From the NCBI GenBank assembly GCA_026686845.1, contig JAIVEN010000001.1:34898001-34962000 (forward strand): 64,000 bases of DNA, in the 5' to 3' direction. Below the pieces are notes generated by a model. That model was not told the origin of the DNA and ran no database searches. It worked only from the letters and a program-made list of their open reading frames with translations. Positions 36,192 to 49,438 of the stretch are shown here, piece by piece. Positions within the stretch are counted from its first letter, which is position 1; each line of letters starts with the position of its first letter. Source of the DNA: Adenanthera pavonina. Lineage: Eukaryota > Streptophyta > Magnoliopsida > Fabales > Fabaceae. The position numbers and the translations under genes were made by a program.

Positions 36192-38621
36192 TGTTAGGTT
36201 GACTGGTCACCCAAGATGGGGGTGAATTGGGTGATGCAAGATTTTCTCTCTTTTGAATCACAATCCAATTTCACTAAGAGTGCAGTAAAACAGGGATAAA
36301 CAGAGATGGTTGTGTGCAGCAGCTGAGTAGAGAAGATGAAGAACAATACACAATGATTTATATTGGTTCAGTCCAACCACTTGGCCTACATCCAGTCTCC
36401 AAGCCACCACTTGAGATTTTCCACTATATCTCACAGGTTTGATCCGGGCACTTGTGAAGCCTCAGTACATTCTCACAAGTTTCAGTAGGCACTTGTAAAA
36501 CCACTCTTCTCACACCCTTACAAGATGTGTAAATCCCTTAGTGTTTCCCCACACTAAGATTCTACCCAGAAAATGTAGAAAGAAATGTTTACAGAATGAA
36601 AACTCTCTTGAAGAGTAGATAATACATTAAAAGTTCACTCTATTGAGGTGGGTTTGTCAAACTATGCTGAAACAGAAAGATTTTACAAGTTGTAGCAGCA
36701 TTTTCGCATAAACTCTCTTAAGATTGTTACCCATAAGTTCAAATGATGTTATATTTATAGTTTTGTAGTGTAATTACACATTAGATACAAGATCTAGCCA
36801 TTAGAAATGTTACCCAACGGCTTACTCTGCAAAACTAGCCGTTTACCAACCTCATTTAATGAATCTGACACACTGAAATTCAAATTTTGGATGCTAACAT
36901 ACGAATTTTGAAGAGTCCATAAGTTAAAGTTTTTAGCATTGAAGTTCAAAGTTCGTCTGTCCAAAGCTGAAATTCGAATTTTCATCTTGATAAATGTTTC
37001 TATTTTGGAACATTCAAATTTTGGAGTTTAAAGTTCTTCTGGTAAGTTTAAACAGTAATTCTATATTGCTATAGTGCGTTCAAAGTTCGAATTTTGGTTC
37101 CCAAAATTCGTCTAACAGTGAGCAACTCAATATGGCACAAGTTCTTCCTTTCGAAATTCGAATTTTGAATGTGGAAATTTGTCTGTTGGTTGTTTCAGAA
37201 GTGTTTTCATGTTTCTGGAATTGTGAAATTCGAATTTTGAAAGTGGAAAGTCATTTGTTGGTTGTTTTAGAAGTATTTCCATGTTTCTGGAGTTGCGAAA
37301 TTCAAATTTTGAAAGTGGAAATTCGTCTGTTGGTTGTTTCAGAAGTATTTTCACGTTTCTAGAATCGCGAAATTCAAATTTTGAAAGTGGAAATTCGTCT
37401 GTTGGACCCAAAGTTTGAATTTTGGAAGTCAAAATTCGTCTGTCAGTGGCAAGCTCAATTCTGCACGAAGGTTCTCTTCGAAATTCGAATTTCGGAGGCC
37501 CGAAATTCGTCTGTCGCAACGGAACCTACGTAACTTCAAATTTTGCGCTGTAGACAATTTTGCAGAAGTTATAACTCTCTCATTTTAACTCCAAATTAAG
37601 AAAATGACCTATGGTTGGAAAGCTCTGAATGTCTACTTTAATGAAATAAGTTTCACTTAAAAAAAAAACGTATTTTGTGAGATATGATTGAAATAGTGAT
37701 AAGAGGTCAAAATTGAAAATTCATATCTCACTACTCAACTTTAAATAACCATAGCTTTTTCATATGACTTTCATTTTGAGTGAAATAATCTTCTTTGAAA
37801 ATATTATTAAGTCTAGTTTCATATGAAATAAGTTTTACATCAAAGCCATATGTATTTTGAGAGATATATTAAAAATACTAAGCAAAGGTCAAACTCTAGA
37901 TTCTTGAAAACAAGATTTCACTAACTATGTCTGACTCGAAATTTGAATTTCAACACCTGAAATTCGTCTGTCAGAGGTGATATCTCTGGAACTTCAAATT
38001 TCAGTCAGCAAAGTCATATTTTCACAAAGTATATGAAGTTTAACTTCTCAAAATTCGTCTGTCATCAGAGTTTTTCAAAGCTACCATTAGATTTACTTAA
38101 TCTAACTCATTTAGAACATATGGTAACAAGATTAAGTAATTTTTAAAGATTAATCCCACCTCAAGACCTAAGTGAAAATAAAGCATACCTAGTGACTAGG
38201 TCTTCAAATGTTGAGTTCCACTTCGACTTGGTCATTTCCTTCTTGGCATGCTCCCTTCTGATCTTCCATTTTTGGAGCATTCTTTCTTTTCTTCTTTCTT
38301 GAGTGAGGCATGATATTGATTTCCATTTCTGTGTTCCAATACTCACTCTTCTTACTTGGACCAACCTATATTTAATATATTATACTTACAAACCAAGTAG
38401 TTAGTCCAGTTTATATATCCAACTTATATTATTCATTGTAAAAGTATAGTGGATATATTTACACATAGCATGATATATGTATTATAACCATAATTAAATA
38501 CAAGCTAATATGTATTTTACTTCTTTAAGGAACATTATATATGTCAGATACATATAATGCATTTCTTCCTTATTACTCTATATTTGTCATCATCAAAACT
38601 TATATTGTACTAAACCTTACA
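36192..38621 (-). repeat. E: solo Copia-type LTR inside the C LTR
   Basis: 2430 bp with TGTTAGGTTGACTGG at the low end and CCTTACA at the high end; on the minus strand it starts TGTAAGGTTTAGTAC. A perfect duplication GAAAT flanks it at 36187-36191 and 38622-38626. It shares the conserved Copia LTR block (near 36362-36425) but is much diverged elsewhere, so it is another subfamily. It carries a 72-bp tandem repeat. No PBS or coding sequence adjoins it. Frames such as 38161-38364 are not credible genes. Confidence 0.88.
37153..37405. repeat. 72-bp tandem repeat in LTR E
   Basis: Three full units start at 37153, 37225 and 37297, and a partial unit starts at 37369. Each begins GAAATTCRAATTTTGAA and contains TCGTCTGTTGGTTGTTT or a close variant. 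The period is exactly 72, a multiple of three, which creates a false repeat protein on the minus strand (37127-37519). Confidence 0.9.
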
Positions 38622-40058
38622 GAAATAACTCCGAAATTTATCTTGGTTCGCTCTAATTAACTTGACCTATATCCAGTCCCTAAGCTACCACTTGAGATTT
38701 TCACTACCTGCAAGAATGAATGGGCTCCTTACAATGGCTCAATACAATATCATGCTCTGTTCTTAGAATACTCAAATTGTACACTCAACACTCTTACAAG
38801 TATTTCCCAATTTCCTTTGTAACTCCCCTCACAAAGAACTCTTCTTCTAGATGAAGAAAATATTTTTACATAGAACTAATACATTCTAGAATAGAGTAGA
38901 TATGAATGTTGAAGTATAATAAATGCAATATAAGGGTGAAAAACCTTTGTTTAGTAAATTCAGTAGAGTCTCAGTAAAAACAGACTTAATTTTCTTACCC
39001 ACAACTTCAAATAAAGTTCTATTTATAGATTTATGACTTAACTAATTTTTAGACAAAGGATCTAGCCGTTAGAAATTTTAACCAATGGTTACTTTGCAGA
39101 AATAGTTGTTCACCAACTACATTTAATGTGTCGACAAGCCAAAATTTGAATTTGGGCCGCAACAGACGAATTTTGCAATCACAAGAGGTTAAGGATTTCA
39201 ATGTTAAACTTCAACATTCGTTTGTTCAAGAGTGAAATTTGAATTTGAGTTTGTTAAAATTATCCCATGTTAGAACATACTAATTTTTTTATTGAAAGTA
39301 TATTTGTTGAGTTTGAACAGTTATCTCATGTTTTCACAGTACACTTGAAATTCAAATTTGAAGAGCTGAAATTCATCTGTTAGAGGCTTGTTCAACATGG
39401 TGCAAAAGTTCTCCTCAGTGAAATTTGAATTTTGAACTACAAAGTTTGTCTGTCAAAGGCATGCTATAATGAGACTCACAAGTTTAAAATTGAAAATTTG
39501 CACTTTGAAGTCCAAAGTTTATCTGTTAGAGAAGGTGACTCTGAACTCTTTTTTGAACTTCACCAAGATTCAAATTTTGACTAAGCTTTCCACAATTTTT
39601 GTACACATTAGCTAACAATACGTAGCAAGAAATTCAAATTTCACAACTAAAATTCATCTATCAGAGGCAAAACCTCTATAACTTTGAATTTCACTAAGCA
39701 AAGTTTGAATTTTGCACAAAATAAGTATGAGTCAACTGCAAATTTTGTCTGTTAACTAATATGTCTCAATTATAACACAAGCTAACGTTTGATAGCTTTC
39801 AAATAACATTTTTAAATATGTCTCAATTCTAATACAAGCTAACATTTGATAGCTTTCAAATAACATTTTCAAACATTGTGGTAACTTGAAAGAAGTAAAG
39901 ATCAAAGCTTTTTACCTAGATTACAAATGACAAAATCCTAACAACTAAGTCATCTCATGTTCTTCATTGAATTTTTTCACTTTATCCTTTCATATTCCTT
40001 TGATATTTTCCTTTCCAAGCTCTAGTTGTTTAGAATCATCAAAACTTTTGATTCAACT
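38622..40058 (-). repeat. Copia C 3' LTR, main piece
   Basis: It continues from 36191 after E: GAAATAACTCCGAAATTTAT, then the conserved block (TTGACCTATATCCAGTCCC). It runs to CTTTTGATTCAACT at 40058, the complement of an LTR start TGTTGAATC with its first base changed. It contains a duplicated segment TATGTCTCAATT...AGCTTTCAAATAACATTTT (about 39765-39815 and 39822-39870). Confidence 0.85.
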
Positions 40059-40064
40059 TCTCCT
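40059..40064 (-). promoter_or_regulatory. Copia C polypurine tract, LTR-proximal remnant
   Basis: TCTCCT lies between the C LTR and R9, and the other half (CTCCCCCTTTTTT, 56618-56630) lies after R9. CTCCT/CTCCC is the target duplication. Without R9 the minus strand would read AAAAAAGGGGGAGA directly before the LTR, a good polypurine tract. Confidence 0.8.
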
Positions 40065-42249
40065 AGTAACACCTTAAACTTAAGTCTATTTCCATGTATT
40101 AGACGCCAATTATGTCCATTATTGCATGATTAGAGACTTGATTGTATAAAAATATTAAAACAGAATTTTCTTTATTTTGGGTACTGTTCATTGTGCATTT
40201 TTCATTTTACCCGATGATCTTCGATAATTCATAACTAATTATTAAAAAATTATCTCAAAGTAATTCAAGTCTCTAAAAATAGCTAAAATGATTTTATACA
40301 TGGGAAAAATATGAACCAAAGCATTCTCGAGACCAATTTGTACAATTTATTTCTCAAATATTTACTGTACATTTGGTTATTTTGAAACTTCCCAGGTTTT
40401 GGCCTTATATTTAAAAATTCATATCTCATGATACCTAAGCCAAATCACGAATTCTCTATGTCATTGGAAAGCTCTGTATGTCTTATTTCTAGATATATAT
40501 TTTTATACATTTATTCACTTTGTACAAGGTATGGAAATGACTTAAATCATTAAGGGTCAGAACACTACTTCTACTGGAATAATTTTAGGAGAAATTACGT
40601 AACTCTTTCTTTATAGCTCCAAATACTATCAAACCTATGGCATTCGTTTCCTAACACTTAGAGGTTTCCAGAAATGTAAACCACTGAATTTTTGGAGATT
40701 TTTAAGATTTTCTGTTGCATTTTCAAATTTCCAGTGTTCATGGCAAAAGTTCCAGTTTTTCTCTGCACTATCCTATTTTGAACCATAACTTTGAAAGTTC
40801 ACCATAAATTGTACACTTATACAATTTAGGTGTTCTTTAGCTCTTTGGAAAGATTATTCTATCTAATTTTAGATTATATAAACCATTCAAATAATTTCCT
40901 TGTCTGTCATGAACAGTACCTACTTTAATCATAGAGTGTTTGGAAATGAGCTTTTCCATGAATTACTTGGCAAAATAAGCTTCATAACTTGTTTACATTA
41001 TTATTCTTGGTTCCAAATCTATACCCATCATTCCATGATACTCAAGGGAACATAACATCATTGAGGTACAGATCTAACAACATATACATGATTTTCATAA
41101 TATTTCAAAATATGACGTCATAGCTTGATTCATCAATTCAAGTAATAATTTCCTTCTTCCTTCTCCATAGCTTCCTTGTCATCCTTGCCATGGTTTGAGC
41201 CTAGCATATTTATTATTTAGGGAGGATGAGATTCAAAGAATCTCAGTAGTCACCACCAATCAAGGAAATATATCATCACACAATGCAAGCATGCATCATC
41301 AAATCATCATTTAAACATTTAGAATTATCTATGCTCAAATATTTTGTAGAAAATTGGACAGAGTTTCACCTTGTATTTTGGATATCCCGGGGTCACATAA
41401 CGCCTCAAATAACTCAACCAATAATATCAACAAATCATCATAATACATCTTTATAAATATTTGTGATAACATAAAAACCATTGCAAACTATACAACAATA
41501 TAATGCAAGATTAGGTTAGTAAACTACCTTTGAACTTTCCAAACCTTTCTAAAATTTATGCACACTTCCTTTGATCTCTTATCACTTCTTGTAACCCTAT
41601 AGCATCATAAAACAAGGCCGTTAGCCACTGGTTTCATGATTCAATTCACAAAGGGCACACTTGAACCATAAAATTCCATTTTGCAAACCACTTGGAATTT
41701 CTTGTATAACACCCTTGTTCTTACATAATTTGGACCCAAGGAATCCACTTTTGGGATCAAAATCATGAAATTTCCTTATTAAATCAAACCCTAGATTAGC
41801 AGAAAATTCCATGAAATTATAGAAAAATATTTACTCAACTATCTTGCAAACTAATGACATATTCTTACATCTTGGAAGATATACAACCCTTTTCATGGTT
41901 TGTTTCCTTCATGGCTTCATTTTCTCTGTCTACTCTCTCTATAGGAAGTACTTGTCAGAGCAAAAATAAAGAGGATTACTTCATGAAAACCAGCTCAAAC
42001 CTTAAGAGAACACAAACTAGAGTCTACAAATCATTACCTTGCAATTTGGGTTTGGTTCTTTGTCTCTTGCTCTTCCTCTTCTCCTTGCATTTTTTTTTCT
42101 TCCTCTCCCTTGGAGCTGATGTTTCAGACATGATGAGTGAAGAAATGTAGGATTTTGGTCACTTAACCCAACATTAAAAGGAAAGAGATTAAATGGAGGA
42201 ATAATAACATTGGTTATGTTGACTAAAGTTGATTAACTTTATTAAACAA
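40065..42249 (-). repeat. R9, LTR-like repeat, low-coordinate part
   Basis: R9 starts here as AGTAACACCTTAAAC (TG lost to mutation) and ends ATATTACA at 56617. Net length is about 3.3 kb, the longest R copy. On the minus strand GCAAGGTAATG (donor-like) lies near 42040 and AAAGGTAGTTTAC near 41530. ACCATGGCAAGGATG (ATG at 41191) corresponds to the ATGGCAAGA of R1, R2 and R10. It ends at the LINE target duplication. Confidence 0.8.
42227..42249. repeat. LINE target-site duplication, left copy
   Basis: A 23-base direct repeat, AGTTGATTAACTTTATTAAACAA at its core, identical to 55457-55479 and framing the LINE. The next bases differ (C on the left, T on the right). Such long duplications are typical of non-LTR retrotransposition. 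Confidence 0.93.
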
Positions 42250-42277
42250 CAATAATATTAGCCTTATCCCACTATGT

Positions 42278-43505
42278 TGTTAGATATGCTGGCTTCCTCA
42301 GAGTAGGTGAATTGGAAAGATTAAAATTTTCTGCAAAAGTCAAGAGTGTGATGAAGACAAAAGTGGCAGTAAAACAAAGTATAAAGGAATAGTAATGTAA
42401 AAGCAGTAAAAGAGAAGGGAAGACACTGATATTTATCCTGGTTTGGTCTCTCTATCATGACCAACATCCAGTCACCAAACAACTACTTGAGATTTTCTAC
42501 TATCTTGCAAGAATGTAGTGGGGTTCTTGCAATTGCCTTAGTACAACTTGATGCTCTATTCTTAGAGCTTATAATCTCACTGTTTGCACTCTAGCTAAGT
42601 GCTTCCCAAATCCCTTGTCATATCCCCTTGGACTTTGACTTGAGAATTTGACAAAATTTCAATATAAACAATGTTAATTCGTTACCCACAACTTCAACAT
42701 AAGTTTTATTTATAGATTTATGTCTTAACTATTCATTAGAGACAAGATCTAGCTGTTAGAGACGTTACCCAATGGTTACTCTGAAAAACTATTCATTCAC
42801 CAACCACATTTAATGCTTTTGACACTCAAAGTTCAAATTTTGGCTGGTTAACAGACGAATTTCACAAAGATCGAAAGTTAAAGACTTCAACGTTGAACTT
42901 CAACGTTCGTCTGTTATGAAGCAAAGTTCAAATTTTCATCATTGAAAAATATTTCTATGTTGAAACATACGAATTTTCAAGTTAAAGTTCTTCTGATAAG
43001 CGTAAATAGTTGTCCCATATTGCTACAGTGCCTTCGAAGTTCGAATTTTGGTGCCCAAAATTTGTCTATTAGTGGGCAGCTTAAAAAGGCACAATAGTTC
43101 ATCTTTTCGAAATTCAAATTTTCAAGATTCAAAGTTCTTCTGTCAGGGAGATCTCTTATCAGACTTAGTTTAAAGTTCAAATTTTCTGAATACCAACATT
43201 CGTATGTCAACAGATTGTCAAAACAGACTTGCAAGCTTTGTTTCTAAAATTTGAATTTTCAAAATCAAAGTTTGTCTATCAGTGAGCTAATTTTGGACTC
43301 TTTTTAAACTTCATTTTTAGATGAGCTTGTCATATCCTCAGACAAATTTTTCATTTTTATGAATTGTGTTTTATCATAAATTCAAATTTTCAAAACTCAA
43401 AGTTTGTCTGTCTGAGAAGGCTCTTATCAGACTCATGTCAAAGTTTGAATTTCTGCACTTATAGTTCATCTGTTAGAGGAATCTCTTTTCTAACTAACTT
43501 CTTGC
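42278..43505 (-). repeat. Copia D 3' LTR, truncated
   Basis: It begins TGTTAGATATGCTGGC and follows the A LTR, but lacks a segment of roughly 130 bp near 42635 and everything beyond about 43505. There it passes directly into the end of ORF3 (CCTCTGAGAGACCGAAGG). The LTR start, PPT and ORF3 terminus are therefore gone. Confidence 0.88.
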
Positions 43506-45448
43506 CTAGTGACAGCCAATTGAGCTCTTTGTGCCTCTGAGAGACCGAAGGTGGAAACAGGTGAGGGAGCAGGAGGATGAAACATTTCTTCAAGCCTTAA
43601 TCTTTGAGCTTGTAAGAGAGCATTATGAGCAATAGCCTCTAGATCAACATAAGACACAATGCTTCTCTATTCATTTAGAGTAGCTTGCATGAATGGTTAG
43701 GTGGTGATGGCTGCCACCAGTTTCTTAACTTGCTCAGATTCTTGAGATAAGAGAATTGAATCTGGAACAACTTCAGGAATGGGCTCATGGGAGCTTGGTT
43801 CTAGAGGGGCCTTTTCCTCCATTCCATAGTCCAAGGGGGGACCAGGACTTGCCTCATTACTGGAGGCCTGTGGAGTGGTCAATGTGCTAGCAACCTCAGA
43901 ATCATTCACTGCATCATCAGGTTCAGGGGAGGCTAGCATGAAAGGACTTGGAGGCACAAGAGTAGGAGACATGACAGGCTCAGAGAATCCTGTCTGAGGT
44001 AGAGCTGATGTGAAGGGAATGACACTCCGGATGTCTTCATATACATCAGCCTCTACTTTCATGTTCCTTGCCAATTGATGTATCTGGTCTTGCAAATGGG
44101 CAAACTTGACATTTTGCTCATCTCTGATGCTAAGTATGAGTATAGACAGGCTGTCATACAACTTAGTGATCTTAGTTGGCTTTACTCGATTAGACGGAGT
44201 GGATGGTATTTAAGCTTGAGTGGGCTGAGATGGAGATGGGACTAGCTGATAAGGCTGAGGTATGGATTTTGTAGCAGCCTCAGAGGTTCCTTCTTGCTGT
44301 TAGGAGGCATCTTCATTAAAGAAAAGATTTTCTATTTTTCCAGCTCCCTTTCCAATCCATCTCACATCTTTCTTCTTTATTCCCATCCTTTGCAGTTCTT
44401 CTTCTTTAAAGATTTCAGTAGGCTTCCCTTTTCCTTTCTCAAGATGTTGGATTCGGGCATACTGAAGTATCTTTGAGATGATTGCTGCATAAGAAAGGGT
44501 GAAATCTTTCCTCTAATCTCTTGCCTTGATCATGCATTGGAGGATGATGTGTCCCATGTTGATAAGCTTCCCACACATGATAACTGCCATCACATGTACT
44601 TCAGCCCTTGTAATCAGATTGAAACTACCTCATTTGTTGAAGATAATCTTGGACACAATATAGTGTAAGATTCTAACTTGAGCACTTAGGTCAGTAGGCT
44701 TCAACAAGCTTAGAGGTGGCATGTTTTCTTTTCTTTTGAACAGAATGTTCAGAATTGTGCTTTCCTTGTAGTTTAGAAAAGGCCCTCCTTTTTCATCTGT
44801 GGTTTCAGCCTCATTCATATGCCTTGATGCTGTAATGTCAATCTTCAGATCATCTTGCCTTGGAATTTCTAAAACCTCATTAAAGGTTTCATCTGTTAGC
44901 TCGATGGTCATTGATCTCAGATTTACTTCCCATTTCATCTTCTTGCTATTGAATTGTAGAGAGGCATATCAAGTCTTGACTACCTCATCATTATATCTTT
45001 CTAGTATTTCTAACAAATTTTTATATCTTGCCATTCAAAGCCCAGGATCAAAGTTGTTAGAAACCAAGAATTCTTCCAAATTTACGCAGTGAGGCTTGAT
45101 TATCTTTTTGCTGACAAATTTGGTAGCATATTCTCCAAGAATATGAGCATTGCTCCACAATGGCAGTAAGGTTAGTTGATATTCTCCAGATTCAGTGCTG
45201 GAGGAGGAAGAAGATGCAACAGTAACAGGAATTGCAGGAACAGTAGGCTCTGCTTTCTTCAAAGGAGAGGGTGTAAATTTCTTCGAGTCTGCCCATGGAG
45301 TAGTCTTTTGCCTTTTGGAGGGTGTTGCCTTGCTAGATTCGCCTTTTCTTTTCTGAATTTCACTCTCCTTGGAGGCATATTGGGATTTTATAGACCTCTT
45401 TGGTCGTGACTCTCCCTTCCCAACTTTTGGATTCTTAACTCTTGTCAT
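43506..45448 (-). pseudogene. Copia D: ORF3 downstream of pol, degenerate
   Basis: It starts at ATG 45448 (MTRVKNPKVGKGESRPKRS). The Lys/Ser-rich N-terminus runs in frame for about 135 codons through WSNAHILGEYATKFVSKK and LEEFLVSNNFD. The central domain continues at 44938-44630 (TDETFNEVLEIP, FLNYKESTILNILFKRKE, LLKPTDLSAQVRILHYIVSK). A helical segment follows (YDSLSILILSIRDEQNVKFA) with a Pro/Glu/Ser-rich tail in one open frame (44161-43697). Stops include a Trp-to-TGA change after VVKT, where A has TAG in the same codon and C still reads TGG. The C-terminus is deleted. Function unknown. Confidence 0.75.
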
Positions 45449-46502
45449 TCTCATTGAGGAATGATTCAGAAAGATGCAAAGAGTGGGTTTATAAGGTATG
45501 AAAAGAAGTTTAATAGGTGAGAAATGAAGGATCACAAACGGAGTTAATTGGAATTAAAGAGAGAATCTGAACATACTTGATAGAGAGACGAATAGCATTA
45601 CGTCTGTTCAGAGGATGACCTTCAGTTTTAACGTATGTAACCACTGAATAGATGAATTTTAAAAGGTCAAAATTTGAACTTTGACCAATTACAAGTTAAT
45701 CTATTCAACTAGGCTTACTGACAGATGAATTTTCACTTGGAAGTTCATCTGACAGAGACTTAATTTGCAAACAATAGATGAATAGACAAACTTTGCTTTA
45801 ACAAAGTTTGAACTTCTAAAGAACCACGTAATAAGCAATCATGAACTAAACAAGCAACAGATGAACTTTACTTATGAAAATTCATCTTTTAGAGAATCAA
45901 TAACGTGAACATGTTACAACAGATGAATTTTGATTCAAAAATTCAAATTTTAACATTTTGTAAAGAATTTTCAACATGCGTATTTTGAGAAATAGAGATT
46001 CATATATTAGTCATGTTGAACAGAGACAATATTTGCATTTCATTTTTGAAAATTTGAATTTTTGTTGTTCAATAGACGAATTTGGAAGGACAGAAGAGTA
46101 CTATTACAGTGTGTGGCCAACTGAAATTTGTCTGATGGGCATCCAAATTCGAATGTTGAACATGCTAACTTCACAAAAACACAGTTTTATCATAGAAATT
46201 CATCTTATAAACATCCAAAATGCGAATTTCAACTTTCTGAACTTACAGAACAGATCCAAATGCTCAAATTTCTAGCTTTTCTTTTTCATCTTTTGATTGT
46301 GCCATCCAGATCAGCTCTATTTTATGGTTCATTATCATTTGAACTTGTGAGGAGCACTGCAACTTATGTCAAACACATTCCGATGCTAAAGTTAGGATTG
46401 ATTCAATGTCAGAAACTTTAATTTAGATAGATATAAGGACTTACTTACAGTTTCATTGGGATTTACCATACCTAATTCTCTTCTGATTTTACAGTGCCTA
46501 TC
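45449..46502 (-). other. Copia D: spacer between pol and ORF3
   Basis: About 1 kb of LTR-like motif sequence (CAGATGAATTTT, AAATTCAAATTTT), collinear with the A spacer. No gene. The plus-strand frames at 45976-46421 are antisense to this spacer and have no support. Confidence 0.7.
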
Positions 46503-47832
46503 TTAAGGAAGGGACTTTATCAGAATGTCAGCAACTTGATCCTCGGTAGGGATGTATTCTAATCTGATTTCCCCTTTCAGAACATGGTCCCTTATAAAGT
46601 GATGCCTAACTTCAATATGCTTTGTCCTTGAATGCATGACATGAATCTTTGTGATGTTGATAGCACTTTGATTGTCACACATTATTATTATTTCCTTAAT
46701 CTCAATCTCAAGATCTTCAAGCTGCTGCTTCATCCAAATGACTTGGGCACAGCAGCTGCCAGCTACAACATATTCAGCTTCTGCAGTGGATAGAGCCACA
46801 CTGTTTTGCTTATTGCTGAACCATGAAATTAAGGATCCTCCAAGGAACTGACATGTTCCACTTGTGCCTTTTCTGTCAAAGGCACAAGTGCAGACACTGA
46901 ACAGTTGCATGGGTTTCTTTGGGACATGACTGTAACCTTGCACACATGCAGACACTGAACATGATGTCAGGTCTGCTAGCAGTTAGGTATAGCAGAGATC
47001 CAATCATTCTTTTGTATTAGGTTATGTCAAAGGTTTTTCGTCCTTCATCCATGTCAAGCTTAGTTGCAGTAGCCATAGGAGTTCCCACTGGCTTGGCTTT
47101 TTCCAAGCCAAATTTTTTCTACAGCTCTTTCAGATATTTTGATTGGTTGAGGAAGATATCATCATCACATTGCTTAATTTTCACTCCAAGGAAGAAGGTA
47201 AGCTCACCCATCATTGACATTTCGAACTGACCCTGTATTAGCTTAGAGAAATTCTTGCAAAGAGATTCATTAGTAGCACCAAATATAATATCATCAACAT
47301 AAATTTGAACAATAAGTAAATCTTTGTTTTCTTTCTTAGTGAACAAAGTAGTATCTACTTTTCCTCTACTGAATCCCTTTTTAGTTAGAAAGTTGCTTAG
47401 CCTTTCATACCATACTCTAGGAGCTTGTTTGAAACAATAAAGAGCTTTCTTTAGTTTATAGACATGATTTGGTTTTGCAGAGTTCTCAAAACCTGGACGT
47501 TAGTCAACATAAACCTCTTCCATGATATATCCATTTAGAAAAGCACTTTTCACATCCATTTGATATAACATTATGTTTTTCATGCATGCATAGGCCAATA
47601 GGATTCTGATTGCTTTCAATCTTGCAATTGGAGCAAAGGTCTCCTCAAAATCAATACCTTCTTCTTGATTATATCCTTTGGCAACCAGTCTTGCTTTATT
47701 TCTTATTATTATTCCTGATTCATCAAGTTTATTTCTAAAGACCCATTTAGTGCCAATGATAGGGTGATTTCTAGGTCTAGGCACTAAATCCCAAACTTGA
47801 TTGCTTTCAAACTGATTTAATTCATCTTGCAT
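46503..47832 (-). pseudogene. Copia D: reverse transcriptase and RNase H, degenerate
   Basis: RT is well kept: KARLVAKGYNQEEGIDFEET, YQMDVKSAFLNGYIMEEVYV, then YVDDIIFGATNESLC in the same frame after a stop near 47500. Near 46980 the frame is lost. RNase H lacks about 60 residues, including the GYTDANF catalytic Asp motif present in A; the text jumps to FDRKGTSGTCQFLGGS. The end STAEAEYV...RTKHIEVRHHFIRDHV is intact. It shares with A a stop in IT*YRR (near 47015). Not functional. Confidence 0.9.
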
Positions 47833-49438
47833 GGCCAGAATCCAGCATTCATCAGTTAAAGCTTATCCAGCATACTTAGGTTCAATTTGATAAATGAAAG
47901 GATAGTTGATCATCTGATCCCTTAGCTGTTTTCTGGTTTTAACTCTCTCTTAAACATCCCCAATCACTTGATCAATAGGATGATTCCTTTGATATCTCCA
48001 AGCTCTGGGGAGTTCTTGAGATACATCTTCATTATTCTCATCCTCAAAGTCTTTTTCTTGAATATTTTCCTCTATGTTAATAGATTCAGATATTTTTGGA
48101 GGTTTAGTTTTACCTTCTTCAGAAATATCTAAGTTCTTAAAATTCAAAATAAGATCATCTTCATCAATGAGATGCTTGGAAACGATTTCATTTTCAATAA
48201 ACACAACATGCACAAATTCCTCTACAGATCTAGTCTTCTTATTGAAAACTCTATATGCTTTACTCCTACTAGAATAGCCCAGCAATATAACTTTATCAAA
48301 TTTGGCATCAAACTTACCCAAATTCTCCTTTCCATTATTATGGATAAAACACTTACATCTGAATAGATGCAGATGTGAAAGTTTTGGCTTCCTTCCTTTG
48401 TACAGCTCATAAGGAGTCTTCCCCAAAATTATTCTGATATAGGCTCTGTTAGTGATGTAACTTGCTGTGTTTATTGCATCAGCCTAAAATACTTGACAAA
48501 GTTCATTTTCATTTAGCATTGCTCTTGCTATTTCTCCAATTGTTCTCTTCTTCCTTTCCGCCACTCCATTCTGCTGAGGAGTTCTTGGAGCTAAGAAGTT
48601 GTGATCAATTCCATGTTCATCACAGTACTCCAGAAAGTATGAATTTTCAAATTCTTCTCCATGGTCAAACCTAATAGACACAATAGAAATATCTTTTCAA
48701 TTTGCACTTTCTTAGCTAAGGTTACAAATGCATCAAACATTTCACATTTGGAAGAAAGAAACAAGGTCCAAGTAAATCTAGAGTAATCATCCACAATCAC
48801 AAGAATATACAGATTTCCATGAATGCTTTCTACTCTAGATGGATCAATCAGATCCATATGCAATAGTTGCAGTGGTCTAGATGTGGTGACTACATTTTTA
48901 GATTGAAAAGATGATTTAGTTTGTTTTCCTTTGAGGTATGCAACACATTCTTTGTCTTTTTCGAAAGAGATTTTTGGTAATCTAGTGACTAACTCATTCT
49001 TAACCAGTTTTGACAGTTGGTTCATGTTAACTTGTGCTAATCTTCTATGCCACAACCAACTATCATTATCCTGACTAATTAAACAGATAGAATCTAAGGA
49101 AGAAAGTTCATCAAGATCAATAGTATAGCAATTACCATCCCTTTGAGCCTTGAAGATTACTTTATGATCACTTTTTCGGATGACCAGGCAAAACTTTGAG
49201 TGAAACAATACCCGTTGCTTTTGTCACATGTCTGACTTACACTTAGCAAATTGTGGTAGAGACCAATTACAAACAGCACCTCTTCAATAGATGTTTTAGG
49301 ATTCTTGCCCATAATGTCAATTCCAACTATTTTGCTGTATTGATCACCTCCAAATGTCACCTTTCCTCCTTTTTTGTCTCTAAGGGTTATGAACTTCTCC
49401 TTATCACCACTCATATGACTTGAGCAGGCACTGTCCAT
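47833..49438 (-). pseudogene. Copia D: protease and integrase, degenerate
   Basis: It starts MDSACSSHMSGDKEKF (protease). A frameshift near 49200 precedes the GAG-pre-integrase region (WLWHRRLAQVN...ECVAYLKGKQ), where the second zinc His is Gln and both Cys of CxxC are affected. The core Asp motif LLHMDLIDPSRV follows. A second frameshift near 48690 leads to IRFDHGEEFENS and APRTPQQNGVAERKKRTIGE (catalytic Glu). The linker ELPRAWRYQRNHPIDQVIGD is intact here and is a Sirevirus trait. The zinc site losses and frameshifts make it inactive. Confidence 0.9.

Noticed and set aside
37140..37410. CRISPR-like array
   Set aside because: The repeats are directly adjacent 72-bp units without unique spacers, in a plant LTR.
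37127..37519. A 130-codon minus-strand frame with a 24-residue repeat (PTDEFPLSKFEFRNSRN-like units)
   Set aside because: The repeat is the 72-bp tandem array in solo LTR E. The period happens to be a multiple of three, so the frame stays open on both strands. No protein homology and no gene context.
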